From Galbibacter mesophilus (GTDB taxonomy: Bacteria; Bacteroidota; Bacteroidia; Flavobacteriales; Flavobacteriaceae): a DNA stretch of 64,000 nt. Numbering within the stretch: the first letter of the stretch is position 1; the number at the start of each line of letters is the position of its first letter. The stretch lies in assembly GCF_023721415.1 (NCBI RefSeq), contig NZ_JAMQVC010000006.1, positions 1 through 64,000 of the forward strand, written 5' to 3'. Of this stretch, positions 1 to 8,533 are shown piece after piece. The translations under genes and the position numbers were made by a program. The notes beneath the pieces were generated by a model. The model saw only the letters and a program-made list of their open reading frames with translations. It did not search any database and was not told the DNA's origin.

Positions 1-78
1 CTTCCCATTCCGAACAGAGCAGTTAAGCCCGCCAGCGCCGATGGTACTACATCCTTGTGGGAGAGTAGGTCGCCGCCT
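1..78 (+). rRNA. rrf: 5S ribosomal RNA, 3' part
   Basis: The sequence begins inside a 5S rRNA: the conserved CCGAACAG core, AAGCCC and the block GATGGTACTAC lie in order, followed by GGGAGAGTAGGTCGCCGCC, the usual 3' end. The 5' part lies outside the window. It is followed directly by a hairpin terminator, as expected for the last gene of an rRNA operon. The exact 3' end is uncertain by a few bases. Confidence 0.93.
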
Positions 79-85
79 TCTTTTA

Positions 86-127
86 GGATCCCGACTTCCA
101 TTTGGAACGTCGGGATTTTTTTTTGCT
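86..127 (+). terminator. rRNA operon terminator
   Basis: The arm ATCCCGAC at 88-95 pairs with GTCGGGAT at 109-116, and TTCCA at 96-100 extends the stem with TGGAA at 103-107. A run of T follows from 116. It lies just after the 5S rRNA and reads as a rho-independent terminator. Confidence 0.85.
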
Positions 128-648
128 TTTTTTTTACCGTATGCGTTAGGGACAGAGCGGCATGTTTGAGCTCTCCGGGCAACCGCACGGAAGCGAGTAG
201 CGAAGGCCCGGCCCCGAAGGGGAACGCCCTAGTGAAAATGATGATCTTCAGATAAATTATTTATTTTTAGAAAAGTCTCTGTAGGGATGCATATCTATGC
301 CCGATGTACAGAAATCAGCTTCTACCTTGAATTGAATGGACCACGGATACACAAATATTTTTTGTTACACTTTTCACTAGTTCCATATCTGAAGGATTAA
401 ATGCATTCTTTCTAGGCTTCCTTATTTAGATTATCAATTGGAGGCTTCAATTTTAATCCGTTTCTATGTTTAAAAGAAATTTTCCAAAGCGATATGTAAG
501 CAATTAGGTTGTTTGAATTTTTTTCCATCCATTCTTGTTAATTCAGTAATAAATTACATAAGGATTTGTTATAGAAATAAATTATTAATAAAATTATTTA
601 ATTATTTCAGTTAAGTGTATAATTTTATACGTTTATTTGCGTTTTAAA
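128..648. other. gene-less stretch after the rRNA operon
   Basis: I see no credible gene here. Bases about 138-233 are clearly richer in G and C than the rest and contain a short CCCC-GAA-GGGG hairpin (about 212-222). They look like a structured remnant or conserved tail linked to the rRNA operon. From about 240 to 648 the DNA is AT-rich without recognisable coding or RNA structure. It probably includes the promoter of the sulfatase operon; a weak -7-like TACGTTTA sits at 628-635. Confidence 0.5.
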
Positions 649-664
649 TATTACACGTGTAATA
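649..664. promoter_or_regulatory. LacI-family operator, copy 1
   Basis: A perfect 16-bp palindrome, TATTACACGTGTAATA, lies 63 bp ahead of the first sulfatase. The identical 16 bp recur at 10037-10052, and a 14/16 copy is at 14762-14777. A central CG and dyad symmetry are typical of LacI-family operators, and a lacI-type gene is at 13754. Binding is inferred, not shown. Confidence 0.78.
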
Positions 665-727
665 AATGAGCTGATTTATTTTTGGGTGAATTCAGCTCAA
701 AAGTTTTTTCAGTTTAATCTAAGTGAT

Positions 728-2086
728 ATGATGCGTACAAGTTGTACTCAATTTTGTTTATTTTTTTTATTGATTATTTTTTCTTTTCAGCTTAACGGAC
801 AGCAAAAGAAAAAGCCGAATATACTGTTAATAACGGCTGACGATCTTGGTTTACAAGTGGGCGCTTATGGTGATACTATCGCTAGAACCCCAAATATCGA
901 TAAACTTGCTAGAGAAGGGGTTCGGTTTACCAATGGTTATGTCACCCAAGCTTCTTGTAGTTCTTCAAGAAGTAGTATCCTAACTGGACTATACCCTCAT
1001 CAAAATGGGCAATTAGGTCTTTCTCATATGGGCTTTTCTATGTATGATAGCATTTTAACACTGCCACAGATTCTTCATCAGCAAGGTTATAAAACCGGTA
1101 TTATCGGAAAGCTGCATGTAGAGCCTGTTGATAAGTTTCCTTTTGATTTTGAATATGCTAAAAACAATTCTTCATTAACGAGAAATGTTAGAGCAGTGGC
1201 AAATAAGGCCGCGAATTTCATTAAGGAAACTGAGGAATCTCCATTTTTCTTAATGGTAAATTACCTAGATCCCCACTTTAAATTTATACCGCAAGTAGAA
1301 GGATTGCCTAAAAATCCCTACAATGCTAATGAAATAGAGCCCTTTCCTTTTCAATTAATAGATACTGAAGCGCAAAAAAGACGTATAGCAAATTTTTACT
1401 CATGTATTGCCAGATTGGATGATGGTATCGGAATGTTGATGGAAGAGCTTGTTGCTACGGGAAAGGCAGAAAATACGCTTATTATATTTGTGGGAGATCA
1501 TGGAGCTCCATTCAACAGAGGTAAAACATCATGTTATGAAGCGGGAGTTAAAATCCCTTATATTATCCAATTATTAAAAGAGATGTCGACTAGTAAAGAG
1601 GTTGATGCCTTGGTTTCTACGGTAGATATTATGCCTACTATTTTGGAAGTTGCAAACATTGAAGTTGAGCATACAATAGAAGGAAAGTCTTTGTTGCCAA
1701 TTATAGATGGGGATGAGGATGAATGGCGAACCCATTTATATTCAGAATTTTTTTATCACGGTCCAAAAACGTATTATCCACGTTACGCTGTGAGGAACAA
1801 CCGATACAAACTTATTTATAACGTAAAAGATACCATTAACCCTATACTCTCTATAGATTCCGACAATTCTTATAAATTTTCACAGGAAGGTCGCTTTGAT
1901 GGTACCTTGGCTCGGCAAATCTTCAATAGGTTTGCAAATCCTCCAAAATTTGAGTTGTACGACCTGTATGAAGACCCAAACGAGCTATACAATTTGTCTG
2001 ATGATGAGGAGAAAGTAAAAATTCTTTCTGAATTAAAATCGAATCTTCAGCAGTGGATGATAAAAACGAATGCCTCTCAATCATGA
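728..2086 (+). CDS. secreted S1-family sulfatase (CSSSR type)
   Basis: This is a type I sulfatase that hydrolyses sulfate esters (or N-sulfate) after conversion of an active-site Cys to formylglycine. A hydrophobic signal peptide covers residues 1-24. NILLITADDLG (about 31-41) supplies the metal-binding Asp pair, and C77-S-S-S-R81 is the formylglycine site. The CSSSR form and overall layout recall N-sulfoglucosamine sulfohydrolase-like enzymes, so glycan desulfation is likely, but the substrate is not known. I chose the ATG at 728 because the upstream GTG at 686 would add 14 residues before the signal peptide; ATG 731 is also possible. It is the first gene after operator copy 1. Its stop overlaps the next start (ATGA), so the two are translationally coupled. 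Confidence 0.9.
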   Translation: MMRTSCTQFCLFFLLIIFSFQLNGQQKKKPNILLITADDLGLQVGAYGDTIARTPNIDKLAREGVRFTNGYVTQASCSSSRSSILTGLYPHQNGQLGLSHMGFSMYDSILTLPQILHQQGYKTGIIGKLHVEPVDKFPFDFEYAKNNSSLTRNVRAVANKAANFIKETEESPFFLMVNYLDPHFKFIPQVEGLPKNPYNANEIEPFPFQLIDTEAQKRRIANFYSCIARLDDGIGMLMEELVATGKAENTLIIFVGDHGAPFNRGKTSCYEAGVKIPYIIQLLKEMSTSKEVDALVSTVDIMPTILEVANIEVEHTIEGKSLLPIIDGDEDEWRTHLYSEFFYHGPKTYYPRYAVRNNRYKLIYNVKDTINPILSIDSDNSYKFSQEGRFDGTLARQIFNRFANPPKFELYDLYEDPNELYNLSDDEEKVKILSELKSNLQQWMIKTNASQS

Positions 2087-4458
2087 ATCGAAGAAATTTT
2101 TTAGGATATACTGCGGCAGCTACAGGATTTTCTTTTATGGAAAACCCTTTTTTGAATTTTGGTGAATTAGAGGAGATTCAACTTGGCACACAACATACCA
2201 TACTGCAAAAGCATAGGCAATATAATGAAGTTTGCTACGGTCCTGTTTTAAATAAAAAACAGAATCGTTCTGATGTTGTCTTTATAAGATACGAAAATGG
2301 AAGAGAATGGTTAATGCATCAAGTTTCTGAAGAGGCACTTCCTACCAAAATCACCGAAGCCAAATATTTATACACACCTACTTTCTACGGTGACCATATT
2401 TTATGGATTGAGGGAGACGGAAAAAACTGGAATATTAAAAAAACATCATTAGCTGAGAATAATACTGAAAACCTCCTTGAAGACTACTGGGGGCGTCCTC
2501 ATTCGCTTTATTTGGCTGAAGGACGTACTAATGAAATCAATTATTTAGTTTGGGAAGAAAGACAAGGAATGTCTACCAAGATTTTCGCTGGATTAATGCA
2601 AAATGGATTTTTGAAGGATAAAGTTCAAGTGGGTGATGCAGCTTACAATTCTTATGATCCTGTTATAACTATTGATGAAGAAAACATATTGCATATTGTT
2701 TATTGCGCGTTTATAAACGGAAATTATAGGATAATGCATCAGGTAGGCGATGCCGACTTACAAAATCTAAAAAGTCCAAAATGTGTTAGTGACAGTTCCA
2801 GTCCTTGTTTAAGACCTTCCGTGTGGCCACGCAAAAAAGGCGGGGTATGGATTTCCTATACAGATATGGTGCTAACACCCGACTTTGCCCATTTCGATTT
2901 TCCTTACGTGCAACACCACAGAAGGAGAAAACAGCACGAATTTTTTAGAAGCAAAGGACTTTTAATGGTTAGGGCATGGATGAATGGGGAAGTTTACGCT
3001 CCCTATGCATCCCCAAACGGCAGTAGGAATGGGTTTACCGCTAGCGGAATTGTGTTCGGTTCTGATTTTAGTAAACTAGGTCAAGTTTTTGAAAGTGAAA
3101 ATGGAGAATTAGGGATAGTTTATAGAAGGCATCAACAATACAGCAATGCTGGTGCAATAGAAAAAGATTTTATTTCTAATGCAGATAAGCATATTCGTAC
3201 AGCCCTAAACACACGATCGGATTTAGTTGTGAGTTTTTTAGGGGAAAAGGGTTGGACAGCCCCTAAAACTTTGGTGCTTAGAGCACATTATGAGTTGCCT
3301 ATTTCTATAAAGGTTGAAAAAGAGGCGCTGGAATTGGCATTTGTTGCTGATGGTCGTTCTACTGGATGGAGCGAAAAAGGAGAGTGTTTCGACAAGGAAA
3401 GCGAAATTGCTTTAGGAAAACTCAATATTCTGAAAGAAAAATTGCAAGCCCCAAAGTATGAAATGTCTCAATTGTACTTAAAACCCAATATGGAAGGAAA
3501 TATGGAAGAGCCAATAAGCAAACAATCTGGAAAAACCCAGACTGTTTACGGGCAGACTCACCTCCATACCACCGATTCTATATGTACTCGTGCCTACGAT
3601 CAAGGACACCATTCTAATTACCGGTTTATGCAGGATGTCCAAAAATGCAGATTTGCGGGTATTACAGATCATTCTTATAATATGGGTCCGCTGGAGCAGC
3701 ATAAAATGAGAGAAATAGCAAATTACTATTATTTCCCTGGTGAATTTGTTGCCTTACAAGCTTATGAATGGACTTCAAAAGAAGGTCACGTAAACCCTTT
3801 ATCATTTGAGGAAGAAGAAGATTTGCAAGTCTACAACCCAAATGATGAGGGTGCAGTTGGGAGTACGTTTAAAAGCTTGTGGGAGGTATATGAAAACAAA
3901 AAAGTAGTGGCGCCACCACACCACGTAGCAGATTATAACCTTCCGTTTGAATGGAAACATTACAAGGAAAATCTCATGCCCGTGGTAGAAATTTTTCAAG
4001 ACCGAAGGGGATCGGGAGAGCAGCCTCATTGCACAGGAATTACCAACTACGCTAAACAACCAAATGGGTACTGGATTGTAGATGAAGTTAAGAAGGGAAA
4101 AAAAATAGGCTTTATAGCGGGAGGAGATCATTCAGGTTTGGCATTGGCGGCACTAAATGTTTTAGAACTCACTAGGACCGAATTGTACAAAGCGTTTCAG
4201 TCAAGATCTTGTTTTGCGACTACGGGGCATCAATTAAAACTATCATTTATCAAAGGGGCAGATCTTCAACTCAGCGTGGAAGCCAATGAAAATATAGATT
4301 TTGTTGAGATTGTTCATCAAGGGAGTACTGTGGAAAATATATCCGTTAAGGTAAAGAATTTTAAGCATAAATGGGGGAAGAAACCTGGCTTTTGGTATTG
4401 TAGGATTGTACAGGAAAACGGAGATGTCTGTTGGGCGTCACCAATTTGGATTTCTTAA
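2083..4458 (+). CDS. PHP/DUF3604-like metal protein with N-terminal propeller-like part
   Basis: This 791-residue exported protein starts with NRRNFLG, a twin-arginine-like signal. About 480 residues rich in beta strands follow and look like a BNR/propeller-type region. The C-terminal part (from about residue 488) has a PHP-like set of metal ligands: GQTHLHT, FAGITDHS, LQAYEW, PPHHVAD, VVEIFQ and GGDHSG. These match the layout of DUF3604/PHP hydrolases, which are predicted metal-dependent phosphoesterases or related hydrolases. The true reaction is unknown. The start at 2083 overlaps the sulfatase stop by 4 bp; a longer form from 2053 would overlap the sulfatase by 34 bp and spoil the Tat-like signal. 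It probably acts outside the cytoplasm on the same substrate as the neighbouring sulfatases. Confidence 0.72.
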   Translation: MNRRNFLGYTAAATGFSFMENPFLNFGELEEIQLGTQHTILQKHRQYNEVCYGPVLNKKQNRSDVVFIRYENGREWLMHQVSEEALPTKITEAKYLYTPTFYGDHILWIEGDGKNWNIKKTSLAENNTENLLEDYWGRPHSLYLAEGRTNEINYLVWEERQGMSTKIFAGLMQNGFLKDKVQVGDAAYNSYDPVITIDEENILHIVYCAFINGNYRIMHQVGDADLQNLKSPKCVSDSSSPCLRPSVWPRKKGGVWISYTDMVLTPDFAHFDFPYVQHHRRRKQHEFFRSKGLLMVRAWMNGEVYAPYASPNGSRNGFTASGIVFGSDFSKLGQVFESENGELGIVYRRHQQYSNAGAIEKDFISNADKHIRTALNTRSDLVVSFLGEKGWTAPKTLVLRAHYELPISIKVEKEALELAFVADGRSTGWSEKGECFDKESEIALGKLNILKEKLQAPKYEMSQLYLKPNMEGNMEEPISKQSGKTQTVYGQTHLHTTDSICTRAYDQGHHSNYRFMQDVQKCRFAGITDHSYNMGPLEQHKMREIANYYYFPGEFVALQAYEWTSKEGHVNPLSFEEEEDLQVYNPNDEGAVGSTFKSLWEVYENKKVVAPPHHVADYNLPFEWKHYKENLMPVVEIFQDRRGSGEQPHCTGITNYAKQPNGYWIVDEVKKGKKIGFIAGGDHSGLALAALNVLELTRTELYKAFQSRSCFATTGHQLKLSFIKGADLQLSVEANENIDFVEIVHQGSTVENISVKVKNFKHKWGKKPGFWYCRIVQENGDVCWASPIWIS

Positions 4459-4489
4459 AATGAATTGAATAGAGTTTTCAAGAATAAAA

Positions 4490-5791
4490 ATGGATAATAA
4501 AAAATATACATATCGCTTTCAATGTATTTGTTGCTTGATGACGATACTATTTTCGGTTTCCGTTGCTTGGGCACAAAATTACAGTCCTTCCAAGGAAAAT
4601 TTAGAAAAACGGGAGTGGTTTAATGATGCCCGATTTGGAATTATGATTCATTGGGGGCTATATTCAATGTTGGCTGGAGGAGGAGAAAATGCTCCTTCTG
4701 AATGGATTTTACGCAATAAAAACATCCCACCTAAAGCATACAGAAAATTGATGGATTTCTTTAATCCTTCCCAATTTTCTGCTAGTGAATGGGTAGATGT
4801 AGTAAAAAATTCTGGCGCTGGTTATCTTAATTTTGTTGTAAAACATGGGGATGGATTTTTACTTTACAACAGCAATACATCCAACTTTAAGGTTACTAAT
4901 ACTCCTTATGGAAAGGATGTTCTTGAGGAAATAAAAAAAGCATGCAATGCCAAAGGAGTTAAGTTAATCTTACATTATTATCAAATGGACTTAGCCGATG
5001 AAAACTACCTTGCAGCTAAGGTAGATGTAAAATTCAAAGATGAGCAATGGCAAAACTATTTAGAGACCCAAAATAAACAAGTAAATGAGCTTATGTCGAA
5101 CTACGGACCAATAGATGGTTTATGGTTTAACGGTTGGTGGGATATTGGTAATAAGAGGGATTGGCAACTTGAAAAAACATATGATATTGTTCACAACAAT
5201 CAAAGCAGTACTTTAATAACTAATAATCATCATATATCCCTTCAAGACGGGGAGGATTATGAATTGTATTATAAGAAATTTCCAATTGATAAAGTTTCTA
5301 AAAGACCGAGGGAAACCTTTTTTTCCATTAGCAGTTCGTGGGGCTATAATTTAGTCGCCGACGACTACCTTACTTCCGAAGAAATTATTACTTCCATAAT
5401 CAAAGCGGCAGCCCACAATAGTAATTTCACCCTCAATATCGGACCTATGCCAAATGGTCGTATTGCACCTGAAATTGTTAAAACTCTAAAAGAGGTGGGT
5501 GCTTGGATGGAGAAGTATGGAAGTATTATTAAAGGTTCAAGAGCTGTAGATTGGCCCTCCAATGAGTTTCTATCTTTTGTAATGAACCATGGAAAGGTGT
5601 ATATGTTTGTTTCAAAAGATTTTCAACAAGAGATTACTTTACCAACAGGAGTTCCTGTTCAGAAAATTAAAAGTGCGATGCGATTCGGTGAAGATATAAA
5701 ATTAGCTATACAAAAGCGCGGTAAATCGTGGGTTTTTAAAGATACTGAACCGATTAGAAAAGGAACTATTTATGAAATTAACATCCAATAA
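4490..5791 (+). CDS. GH29 alpha-L-fucosidase homologue with Asp-to-Asn at the nucleophile
   Basis: GH29 enzymes release alpha-L-fucose in the periplasm or at the cell surface. A signal peptide (residues 1 to about 28, ending VAWAQ) is followed by the family opening WFNDARFGIMIHWGLYS, then NFVVKHGDGF and YGPIDGLWFNGWWD. The family normally has LWxDG here, with that Asp as the catalytic nucleophile; this protein has Asn214 (codon AAC at 5129-5131). The Asp four residues on (D218) is not in the nucleophile position. The rest looks intact (433 aa, AAAHNSNFTLNIGPMPNG present). It is either inactive or glycan-binding, or uses a changed mechanism. It follows the PHP-like gene by 31 bp in the same operon. 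Confidence 0.85.
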   Translation: MDNKKYTYRFQCICCLMTILFSVSVAWAQNYSPSKENLEKREWFNDARFGIMIHWGLYSMLAGGGENAPSEWILRNKNIPPKAYRKLMDFFNPSQFSASEWVDVVKNSGAGYLNFVVKHGDGFLLYNSNTSNFKVTNTPYGKDVLEEIKKACNAKGVKLILHYYQMDLADENYLAAKVDVKFKDEQWQNYLETQNKQVNELMSNYGPIDGLWFNGWWDIGNKRDWQLEKTYDIVHNNQSSTLITNNHHISLQDGEDYELYYKKFPIDKVSKRPRETFFSISSSWGYNLVADDYLTSEEIITSIIKAAAHNSNFTLNIGPMPNGRIAPEIVKTLKEVGAWMEKYGSIIKGSRAVDWPSNEFLSFVMNHGKVYMFVSKDFQQEITLPTGVPVQKIKSAMRFGEDIKLAIQKRGKSWVFKDTEPIRKGTIYEINIQ

Positions 5792-5878
5792 ATGAAATAT
5801 CCAAGATTAATTCTTGAACACCCAAAGGATTATTGTATGGATGTTCCATGCGATATTTAAAACGATAAATATAAATAT

Positions 5879-8509
5879 ATGAAACTAAGATTTCTCATTT
5901 TGCTAACTTCATTTGGTTTGTATCAAGCTATGCTTTTTGGGCAGGAAAGTAATAGGGTAGCCGAGTTTCTTCCAACTGCTCATTTTGAAATAGATTCTAC
6001 TAGAAAAGAGGTTAAGAGAACACCTACAACATTAGAAAATTTCAGTTACCGACTAAATATTTTAGATAGTTGGGCAAGATTAATGGCTTTTGCAGGAGCA
6101 GACCTTGGAGCATTGGAAGGCTATTTTTACTTAAACAAACAAGCTAAAAAGATATCGGAAAAAGAATATTATCAAGCAATTGATAAGACTTTCTTCGGAA
6201 TGGAACGTATGTATGCCAATTTTATGACGACTCCAGAGGGAAAAGAATTTAATCCTAGAGCACAATTTGAAAGGAATACAAAAGAATGGCCGCTTTTTCA
6301 TGGTTCGGAAAAACAAACTCGCACGACTGAAGATCCTGGCCCAGTAAAAGGAGATTTGGCATGGAAGTTTCCTACAGGACGACCTTGGTACTCTAGACCT
6401 GCTGTGGAAGATGGAAAAGTATATGTTAGCTCACCCGGAATGACCACAATCTTGTACCGTTTAAATGAAAAAGATGGAAAAGTAGAATGGAAAGCACGTC
6501 AACGTGGTAGCGGACACCAATACGGAACGGCTAGAATGAATTCATCGGTGTTGCTCTTGAAAGACGCAGCCATTGTACGGGAAGTAGGAAGCGGAGGAGA
6601 AAAAGGACACCAGAAGCACTTTGTATATGTAAATAAAAAAACTGGGAAAGTAATAAAAGAAGAATATGCAGGGCATATAGATTATCGCGTAGGGAATGCT
6701 CCCTTAGCTGGGAATGATGACTTCTTGTTCTATCCACATGGGGTACAATCCATTCATTGGGCGAAGGAACGTACAATTACTACTTTTGATAGTTTAATGT
6801 GTAAAAATCCGAAGACAGGTGAACTACTTTGGAAACAATATATTGGAGAATATTGGACAGAACCTCTTTTACAAAATAACAAGGTTTATGTTGGATCGGT
6901 TAGTGGTACGGTATCAGCTTTTGATGCTAGAAAAGGTGGGCAAGGTGCATTATGGAAGTTTCAAGTAGACGCTTCGGTAAATGCAAAATTAGCTGCTAAT
7001 GAAAAAATAGTAATAGCTGCAGCCGAAAATGGAAAGGTATATGGATTAGATCCCAATTCTGGTGCAAAATTATGGGAGTATAATGTGGATTATATTGAAA
7101 CCAAAGCTTTCCAACAATTTTCACAAGCTGAAATTTCCGGAGACAAGGTTTTTATTGGAGGGGCAAACAAAAATTTGTACTGCTTAGATATAACTTCAGG
7201 TAATTTGCTTTGGAAAAGAAACCTCGACGATTGGGTACGCGCTAAACCTCTTTTCAACAAAGGAAAAATATATGTTGCTACCCTAAGTGGAAAACTTTAT
7301 AAACTTACTGAAAAAGGTGATGTAGTTTGGATTCGGCAGCCCACGGGCCATCAAGTATTTGCTGATTTAGTGATGGGAGAATATTCACTTTTGCTCAATT
7401 CTTCAGACCTTTATCTTCATAGTATTGATATTGAAACCGGTAAGGAAAATTGGCGACATAGCTTAATGGAGGCCGTTTATTCTCATAATGATAGGATTTG
7501 GGCAGATTTCGATGGAGGTGGCGGCGATTTTCAAGCCTCACCAATGGTTGCTGAGGGTATGGTAATAGCTGCTGGTCCAGATCGTTTTGTACATGCTTTA
7601 GACCATCATACGGGAAAAGAAATTTGGCGCTTTGAAGTACGTGGACAAATTCCGGCAGCACCAATCTTTTACGGAGGAAAAATTTATTTTGGGCAACAAG
7701 GTGGGACAGGATACTATTACTGTATAAATGCTTTTACGGGAGAATTGGAATGGAAGAAGGAACTTGGTTGGGGTTGGGCATCCGCAAATGCTTCCGAAGG
7801 AAAAATTTATGTTCCAACTGTTAGTGGATGGATTTACTGTCTCAATGCTGAAACAGGGGATGTTATTTGGGAATACAATACTGAAAATGGTACCTATCCC
7901 GCTCCCGCAATAGAGGAAAATGTAGTGGTTTTTGGATCGTGGAATGATAAATACTATGGTTTTGACAAGGAAACAGGGAAAAAACTTTGGGAAAAGAGTA
8001 TTGGCGGTAATCCAGATTCTGGCGCTGCACTGACTTACGACGGGAAGGCATATTTGCAAGGACTTGCTTCGGATTATTTCTTCTGTGTAGATGTAAAAAC
8101 AGGAAAAGAGCTATGGAAATTTCCATTACCCGATGGTTATGAATGTAATATGTCCCCATCTATAAATAACGATAAACTTTTCTTTAGCATTTTTAAAAAC
8201 GGACAAGTTTGTCAACAGGCCATACCCAGTATTACGTATGCCCTAAATGCTCAAACAGGAGAGAAGATTTGGGAGCTAAGCGGTGGCGGTGGACTTACGG
8301 GAACGGCAAATGCCAATGGAAACGTCTTTTTTGGTTCTTCCGTAGACCCGTATATCTGGTCGGTTTCTGAAGATGGAAATGGGGATGGAAGCACTAAAGT
8401 GAATTGGAAATTTAAAATGAATGGTAGGGCAGAAGAATCTTGTATTACCATTGCCTACGGTAAAGCATATATTTTGGCTACAGATGGCTATATATATGCT
8501 ATTGAATAA
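5879..8509 (+). CDS. large PQQ/BamB-type beta-propeller protein
   Basis: This 876-residue exported protein has a signal peptide at 1 to about 22. A roughly 100-residue mostly helical part follows, then from about residue 125 a long series of PQQ-like repeats: units with GKVYV... followed by ETGKxLW or DxTGxLLWK, repeated at least ten times (examples: NPKTGELLWK, NAETGDVIWE, DVKTGKELWK). Such repeats build one or two eight-bladed propellers. I see no clear dehydrogenase active site, so a binding, scaffold or BamB-like role is as likely as a quinoprotein dehydrogenase. It lies in the sulfatase operon, 87 bp after the GH29 gene and 24 bp ahead of the second sulfatase, so a glycan-linked role is inferred. 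Confidence 0.75.
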   Translation: MKLRFLILLTSFGLYQAMLFGQESNRVAEFLPTAHFEIDSTRKEVKRTPTTLENFSYRLNILDSWARLMAFAGADLGALEGYFYLNKQAKKISEKEYYQAIDKTFFGMERMYANFMTTPEGKEFNPRAQFERNTKEWPLFHGSEKQTRTTEDPGPVKGDLAWKFPTGRPWYSRPAVEDGKVYVSSPGMTTILYRLNEKDGKVEWKARQRGSGHQYGTARMNSSVLLLKDAAIVREVGSGGEKGHQKHFVYVNKKTGKVIKEEYAGHIDYRVGNAPLAGNDDFLFYPHGVQSIHWAKERTITTFDSLMCKNPKTGELLWKQYIGEYWTEPLLQNNKVYVGSVSGTVSAFDARKGGQGALWKFQVDASVNAKLAANEKIVIAAAENGKVYGLDPNSGAKLWEYNVDYIETKAFQQFSQAEISGDKVFIGGANKNLYCLDITSGNLLWKRNLDDWVRAKPLFNKGKIYVATLSGKLYKLTEKGDVVWIRQPTGHQVFADLVMGEYSLLLNSSDLYLHSIDIETGKENWRHSLMEAVYSHNDRIWADFDGGGGDFQASPMVAEGMVIAAGPDRFVHALDHHTGKEIWRFEVRGQIPAAPIFYGGKIYFGQQGGTGYYYCINAFTGELEWKKELGWGWASANASEGKIYVPTVSGWIYCLNAETGDVIWEYNTENGTYPAPAIEENVVVFGSWNDKYYGFDKETGKKLWEKSIGGNPDSGAALTYDGKAYLQGLASDYFFCVDVKTGKELWKFPLPDGYECNMSPSINNDKLFFSIFKNGQVCQQAIPSITYALNAQTGEKIWELSGGGGLTGTANANGNVFFGSSVDPYIWSVSEDGNGDGSTKVNWKFKMNGRAEESCITIAYGKAYILATDGYIYAIE

Positions 8510-8533
8510 ACTATGTAAAAACCAAATAGAACA

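Noticed and set aside
55-255. Open frame of 66 codons over the 5S rRNA end and terminator
   Set aside because: It overlaps the 5S rRNA and its terminator, and its product has no recognisable features.
5792-5860. 22-codon frame between the GH29 and propeller genes
   Set aside because: It starts right after the GH29 stop, but it is too short and without a recognisable motif or ribosome-binding site to be called a gene.
7598-8159. Overlapping minus-strand frames opposite the propeller gene
   Set aside because: They are shadows of the repeat-rich propeller frame, with no start signals or plausible product.
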